From Candidatus Nanopelagicales bacterium (lineage in GTDB: Bacteria; Actinomycetota; Actinomycetes; S36-B12): DNA of 18,747 nt. The notes beneath the pieces are model-generated. The model searched no databases and was not told where the DNA came from. It was given only the letters and a program-made list of their open reading frames with translations. The stretch's first letter is position 1, and every line of letters starts with the position of its first letter. Shown here one piece after another: positions 15,811 to 18,747 of the stretch. Location of the stretch: contig JAURQC010000066.1 of NCBI GenBank assembly GCA_030836325.1, positions 1 through 18,747 on the forward strand. The letters run 5' to 3'. The position numbers were made by a program, and so were the translations under genes.

Positions 15811-16971
15811 ATGCTCGCAAAAGCCGACGAGTGCTCGGCTGGGTGTGCTTGCATAACCTGCGTGTCTGATCGGAATGCTTACATGCTCTCCGGTGCTTTG
15901 GCCAAGCGAGGGTACGACTGGTGGTGGCACTCCTTCACCGGCTTCGACGCCGCGACAACCGAGCCCCGAAGCTTCTTCATCGAGTACTTCTCGATCAATC
16001 CGGAGTTGGGCGGCTCCGAAGCAGTCCTCGGACAGTTGCCAGCGAACAAGGAAAGCGGACGCCGCCCTTCCTACGGGATGCTCAACGCGGGGTGCTGGGG
16101 CCCGGAACCAACCCAGATTCACAACTACTACCCCGCCAATGCGTGCGCGTTCAGCACCCACCACCTCGACGCCCGGATCGGAGATGCGACCCTCACTGAA
16201 ACCCATCTCACTGGCGCCGTCGCCGTTTCCCGGAACCAAGCGCACACGCATCCAGAATGGATGACAGATGCCGGTGAGATGTCGTGGGACCTCACGGCCG
16301 ACAAGGTCTTGTCCTACTCGGTCGGCTATGGAGCCGACGGTCTTTTTCGCAAGACCCGCGCATTTCAAATGTTTTGGCACGTCGCCGGAATCAAAACCGA
16401 ATACCAGGGGGAAATCGTCTTCAACGGTCGACGATTCATCGTCGAGCCACAAACGAGCAGCGGTTATCAGGACAAAAACTGGGGCCAGGATTTCACCAAC
16501 CCCTGGGTGTGGTTGAACTGCGCCAGTTTTGTCGATGCGGCTTCGGGACAGGACCTGCCTCTCACCTGCCTTGACGTGGGCGGTGGAACTCCTGTCCTTT
16601 TCGGTCGACGGTTGTCGAGCAAGTTGCTGATCGCCTTCTACCTTCGCGGCAAGCTCTACGAATTCAATTTCTCTAAGTTCTGGACCGGAGCCCGTCAGCA
16701 GTTCATGTGTGATGTGGACGGTGATCACATTCGCTGGCGCATCACAGCGCGCACGTTCTCCCACCGCATCGAGATCGATTTCTCGTGTCCGAAGGATGAG
16801 ATGTTATTTATGAACTATGAGAACCCCGATGGGGTGAAGAACCACCATTCGCTCTGGAATGGTGGAACGGCCGAGGGGTCGGTGCGGCTGTTCGAACGCG
16901 ATCAATTGATCGGTGAATTTTTCGGGACGAGGGGTGGTGGTGAGTACGGCACCTACGAGCGCTCGTCCTAG
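15811..16971 (+). CDS. Tocopherol-cyclase-like (lipocalin-fold) protein
   Basis: The 386-residue product resembles the bacterial branch of the tocopherol cyclase family by the phrases RNAYMLSGALAKRGYDWWWH, EPRSFFIEYFSINP, SGYQDKNWGQDFTNPWVWL and the ending GGGEYGTY. In plants the family closes the chromanol ring of vitamin E; most bacterial members have unknown roles and may bind isoprenoid or lipid ligands in a double lipocalin-like barrel. There is no signal peptide. I chose the ATG at 15811 because GGGAGG lies ten bases before it; in-frame ATGs at 15778 and 15883 are alternatives. With this start the N terminus carries a cysteine cluster, C-x3-C-x-C-x2-C at about residues 8-17. Base use dips locally (a rare TTA leucine codon at 16804-16806). 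It diverges from glmU, with no partner gene. Family assignment is from memory of motifs and is moderate. Confidence 0.6.
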   Translation: MLAKADECSAGCACITCVSDRNAYMLSGALAKRGYDWWWHSFTGFDAATTEPRSFFIEYFSINPELGGSEAVLGQLPANKESGRRPSYGMLNAGCWGPEPTQIHNYYPANACAFSTHHLDARIGDATLTETHLTGAVAVSRNQAHTHPEWMTDAGEMSWDLTADKVLSYSVGYGADGLFRKTRAFQMFWHVAGIKTEYQGEIVFNGRRFIVEPQTSSGYQDKNWGQDFTNPWVWLNCASFVDAASGQDLPLTCLDVGGGTPVLFGRRLSSKLLIAFYLRGKLYEFNFSKFWTGARQQFMCDVDGDHIRWRITARTFSHRIEIDFSCPKDEMLFMNYENPDGVKNHHSLWNGGTAEGSVRLFERDQLIGEFFGTRGGGEYGTYERSS

Positions 16972-17028
16972 GCAGCATCAACCTTGGCTTAGATTCGGTG
17001 GATGATCGGCTGTTTGCCTGAGAACTCG

Positions 17029-17099
17029 CTCCCCGGGGAGGATTCGAACCTCCGTTGACGGATTCAAAGTCCGCTGTCCTGCCACTAGACGACCGGGGA
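17029..17099 (-). tRNA. tRNA-Gln (anticodon TTG)
   Basis: The minus strand folds into a complete cloverleaf of 71 bases: acceptor TCCCCGG/CCGGGGA, D arm GTCT-AGTGGCA-GGAC, anticodon stem GCGGA/TCCGT with loop CTTTGAA (anticodon TTG, reading CAA), and T arm GGAGG-TTCGAAT-CCTCC. The discriminator base is G and the 3' CCA is not encoded. All stems pair; the only non-Watson-Crick pair is a G-T at the top of the anticodon stem. Confidence 0.97.
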
Positions 17100-17103
17100 T
17101 CGT

Positions 17104-17120
17104 TGAGATGCTTGATCTCA
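17104..17120. other. Perfect 6-base inverted repeat just upstream of tRNA-Gln
   Basis: TGAGAT and ATCTCA are separated by five bases, only a few bases before the tRNA 5' end. On the minus strand, TTGTCC lies upstream with 17 bases to AAGCAT, a weak -35/-10 candidate whose -10 falls inside the repeat. This may be a 5' leader hairpin or a protein site. There is no T-tract, so it is not a terminator. Confidence 0.3.
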
Positions 17121-17183
17121 GATTGATCGGGGACAACCTTAAGACCCGCCGTATTCGGCGCAGGGGTGGCCAAAGGCTGCTGG

Positions 17184-17212
17184 TTACGCTACCGTAAGTT
17201 ACGCAACCGTAG
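17184..17212. promoter_or_regulatory. Tandem palindromic operator upstream of the desaturase-tetR unit
   Basis: Two 14-base inverted repeats lie side by side with centres 15 bases apart: TTACGCTACCGTAA (17184-17197, perfect TTACG-N4-CGTAA) and TTACGCAACCGTAG (17199-17212, one mismatch). The half-sites also form CGTAAGTTACG between them. This is the size and symmetry bound by TetR-family dimers, and a TetR gene is the second gene of the unit. The site ends 46 bases before the desaturase ATG, so it probably overlaps the promoter. Binding by that TetR is inferred. Confidence 0.75.
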
Positions 17213-17258
17213 GTTGGTGATTTCACCGGCTCCCGATAACAGCCCAGAAAGGCTTCCC

Positions 17259-18266
17259 ATGGCGCTTGTGCAGGACTTCGAGAAGGTCGACGACGGCGAC
17301 GCGATCTTCCTCAGCACCGGAATGAAGATCACCATCGGCATCTTCGTCATCGGTCCCACGATCGCCCTGCTGGGCATCATCCCGATGATCTACTGGGGCT
17401 TGGTGTCCTGGGTCGATATCGGCCTACTTCTTGGCTTCTGGGCTCTCACGGGCCTGGGCATCACCGTCGGCTACCACCGCTTCTTCACCCACGGCTCGTT
17501 CAAGGCGCCCCGTCCGGTGAAGATCGCTCTCGCGCTCATGGGTTCCTACGCGCTCGAGGGTTCGATCAACCAGTGGGTCGCCGACCACCGCAAGCACCAC
17601 AAGTTTTCCGATGAGATCGGTGACCCGCACTCCCCGTGGCGCTTTGGCACGTCGCGCAAGGCCATCGGTAAGGGCCTGGTCTTCGCCCACATGGGATGGC
17701 TCTTCTCCGAGGAGCAAGCCACCGTGGACCAGTACGCACCGGACATCCGCGACGACAAGGACCTGCAGCGGATCAACAACGCGTTCCCGATCATCGTCGT
17801 GATGACGTTCGTGCTCCCCGGAATCATCGGCGGGCTCATCACCTGGTCCTGGCTGGGCTTCCTCACCGGCATGTTCTGGGGCGGCGTGGTCCGCGTTGCT
17901 CTCGTGCACCACGTGACGTGGTCTATCAACTCCATCTGTCACGTGTTCGGCAAGCGTCCGTTCAAGAGCCGCGACCTGTCCAGCAACGTTGCCTGGTTGG
18001 CAATCCCGTCGTTCGGCGAGTCTTGGCACAACCTGCACCACGCCGATCCGACCTGCGCGCGCCACGGTGTGCTCAAGGGCCAGATTGACCTCAGCGCCGG
18101 AGTCATCCGGATGCTCGAGCAGGTAAACCTCGCGCACGACGTCCGCTGGCCCAAGCCTGAGCGCCTGGTCAAGAAGCTCGCGGATCCGGCCATGGCTCCC
18201 CGGGTGCGTGGTTACGTGGCACCTGAGCCCATCGCGGCCGCCGCTTCGACTGACGTGAAGGCGTGA
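17259..18266 (+). CDS. Membrane fatty-acyl(-CoA) desaturase, delta-9 type
   Basis: The 335-residue integral membrane di-iron desaturase inserts a double bond into saturated fatty-acyl chains, adjusting membrane fluidity. The three histidine boxes are intact: HRFFTH near 77-82, HRKHH near 113-117 and HNLHH near 258-262. Hydrophobic pairs lie at about 22-75 and 180-215, and a HHVTWSINS motif near 216 matches the stearoyl-CoA desaturase-like family. The ATG at 17259 has AAAGG seven bases upstream; the open frame extends to 17166 but that part lies in the operator region. The codon choice is strongly GC-biased, suggesting good expression. The reducing partner (ferredoxin, rubredoxin or a reductase) is not in this window. 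The last bases overlap the tetR gene as GTGA. Confidence 0.93.
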   Translation: MALVQDFEKVDDGDAIFLSTGMKITIGIFVIGPTIALLGIIPMIYWGLVSWVDIGLLLGFWALTGLGITVGYHRFFTHGSFKAPRPVKIALALMGSYALEGSINQWVADHRKHHKFSDEIGDPHSPWRFGTSRKAIGKGLVFAHMGWLFSEEQATVDQYAPDIRDDKDLQRINNAFPIIVVMTFVLPGIIGGLITWSWLGFLTGMFWGGVVRVALVHHVTWSINSICHVFGKRPFKSRDLSSNVAWLAIPSFGESWHNLHHADPTCARHGVLKGQIDLSAGVIRMLEQVNLAHDVRWPKPERLVKKLADPAMAPRVRGYVAPEPIAAAASTDVKA

Positions 18267-18747
18267 GCGGGCAACCCGCCGAGGTTCCGGACACCCCTAC
18301 GTCCCTGGACGACGACACCGTCGTCGAACTAAGCGCGGCTGCTGGACGCAACGCCCAGCGCTCCACCCGAGCTACCGGGCGCCCCCGCGTGAGCTCACGC
18401 AAGGGTTCCAAGGTCCGTATGACCGGCCAAGAGCGGCGCGAGCAACTGCTCGATGTCGGTCGCTCGCTGTTCGCCGACAAAGGTTTCGAGGCTGTCAGCG
18501 TCGAGGAGATAGCGGCGAAAGCTGGTGTCTCCAAGCCCGTGGTGTACGAGCACTTCGGTGGCAAGGAGGGCCTGTACGCCGTCCTCGTCGACCGCGAGAT
18601 GAACGCTCTCCTGGTCTCCATTTCCGATGCCCTCACCGCGGGCACGGCTCGTGCTCTACTCGAGCAGGCCGGCATGGCGCTCTTCGACTACATCGACACC
18701 AATCCCGAGGGCTTTCGCATCCTGGTTCGCGATTCTCCGGTTTCCCA
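18263..18747 (+). CDS. TetR family transcriptional regulator, N-terminal part (cut by window edge)
   Basis: The frame runs from a GTG at 18263 to the window end, giving 161 residues without a stop. A polar tail of about 50 residues precedes a canonical TetR DNA-binding domain: MTGQERREQLLDVGRSLFAD, then VEEIAAKAGVSKPVVYEHFG with the recognition helix, and KEGLYAVLVDREM. The ligand-binding domain begins but is incomplete. The GTG overlaps the desaturase stop (GTGA), so the two are translationally linked. An ATG at 18419 with AAGG close by is an alternative start that would remove the tail. It probably represses the desaturase and itself through the tandem palindromes upstream, perhaps sensing acyl-CoA. 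This is inference from context. Confidence 0.88.
   Translation, partial: MSGQPAEVPDTPTSLDDDTVVELSAAAGRNAQRSTRATGRPRVSSRKGSKVRMTGQERREQLLDVGRSLFADKGFEAVSVEEIAAKAGVSKPVVYEHFGGKEGLYAVLVDREMNALLVSISDALTAGTARALLEQAGMALFDYIDTNPEGFRILVRDSPVS

Noticed and set aside
15729..15854. Upstream extension of the glmU frame by 42 codons
   Set aside because: The conserved nucleotidyltransferase start follows directly after the ATG at 15728, which has its own ribosome site; the extension would overlap the divergent gene.
15733..16764. Minus-strand open frame of 343 codons opposite the tocopherol-cyclase-like gene
   Set aside because: The plus strand gives family-like motifs and a good ribosome site; the minus frame has no motif and would start inside the coding region of the other gene.
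16804..16806. TTA codon as evidence of bldA-type developmental control
   Set aside because: That logic applies to Streptomyces with very rare TTA codons; nothing here shows the organism is one, so I use it only as a mild base-composition remark.

Overview
The window reads as chromosomal DNA of an actinomycete (Actinomycetota) of fairly high GC, roughly 60% judged by eye. The evidence is the conserved housekeeping order glmU-prs-rplY-pth-mfd-(SurA-like lipoprotein)-mazG, frequent GTG starts, 4-base ATGA/GTGA gene overlaps, and an acyl desaturase followed by a TetR regulator. I cannot name the genus. Eno, which often follows mazG in this neighbourhood, is absent; a DUF885 gene takes its place.

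Layout, in transcription order on the minus strand: glmU (15728-14244) and prs (14243-13245) abut. After a 218-base gap come rplY, pth, a CysQ-like phosphatase, mfd, a SurA-like lipoprotein, mazG, a DUF885 protein and a small lipoprotein (13026 down to 3885). From pth to the small lipoprotein the genes overlap or nearly touch, so this is probably one long transcript. After 72 bases, which contain a perfect DnaA-box sequence, a MacAB-like export operon follows: a long-hairpin adaptor, an ATPase, an FtsX-type permease, and the start of one more small membrane protein cut off by the window edge.

On the plus strand, a gene resembling the tocopherol-cyclase/lipocalin-fold family diverges from glmU (15811-16971). 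A tRNA-Gln(TTG) gene lies on the minus strand at 17029-17099. Then comes a two-gene unit: a membrane fatty-acyl desaturase (17259-18266) and a TetR regulator that overlaps it by GTGA and runs off the window. Two tandem TTACG-N4-CGTAA-type inverted repeats lie just upstream of the desaturase and look like the operator for this unit.

Functionally, the core block combines UDP-GlcNAc synthesis (cell wall), PRPP supply, translation (L25, Pth, tRNA-Gln), transcription-coupled repair (Mfd), and clean-up of nucleotide by-products (CysQ-like, MazG). The accessory parts are the exporter, the lipoproteins, the tocopherol-cyclase-like protein and the desaturase module, all probably linked to envelope or lipid physiology. 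The most notable observations are an L25 protein whose usual C-terminal beta domain is replaced by an alanine-rich helical tail with a 30-base tandem duplication, the very long cysteine-bearing hairpin of the adaptor, the tocopherol-cyclase-like gene, and the tandem operator. I found no mobile element, CRISPR array, rRNA or obviously new defence system. No gene-free stretch exceeds 300 bases.
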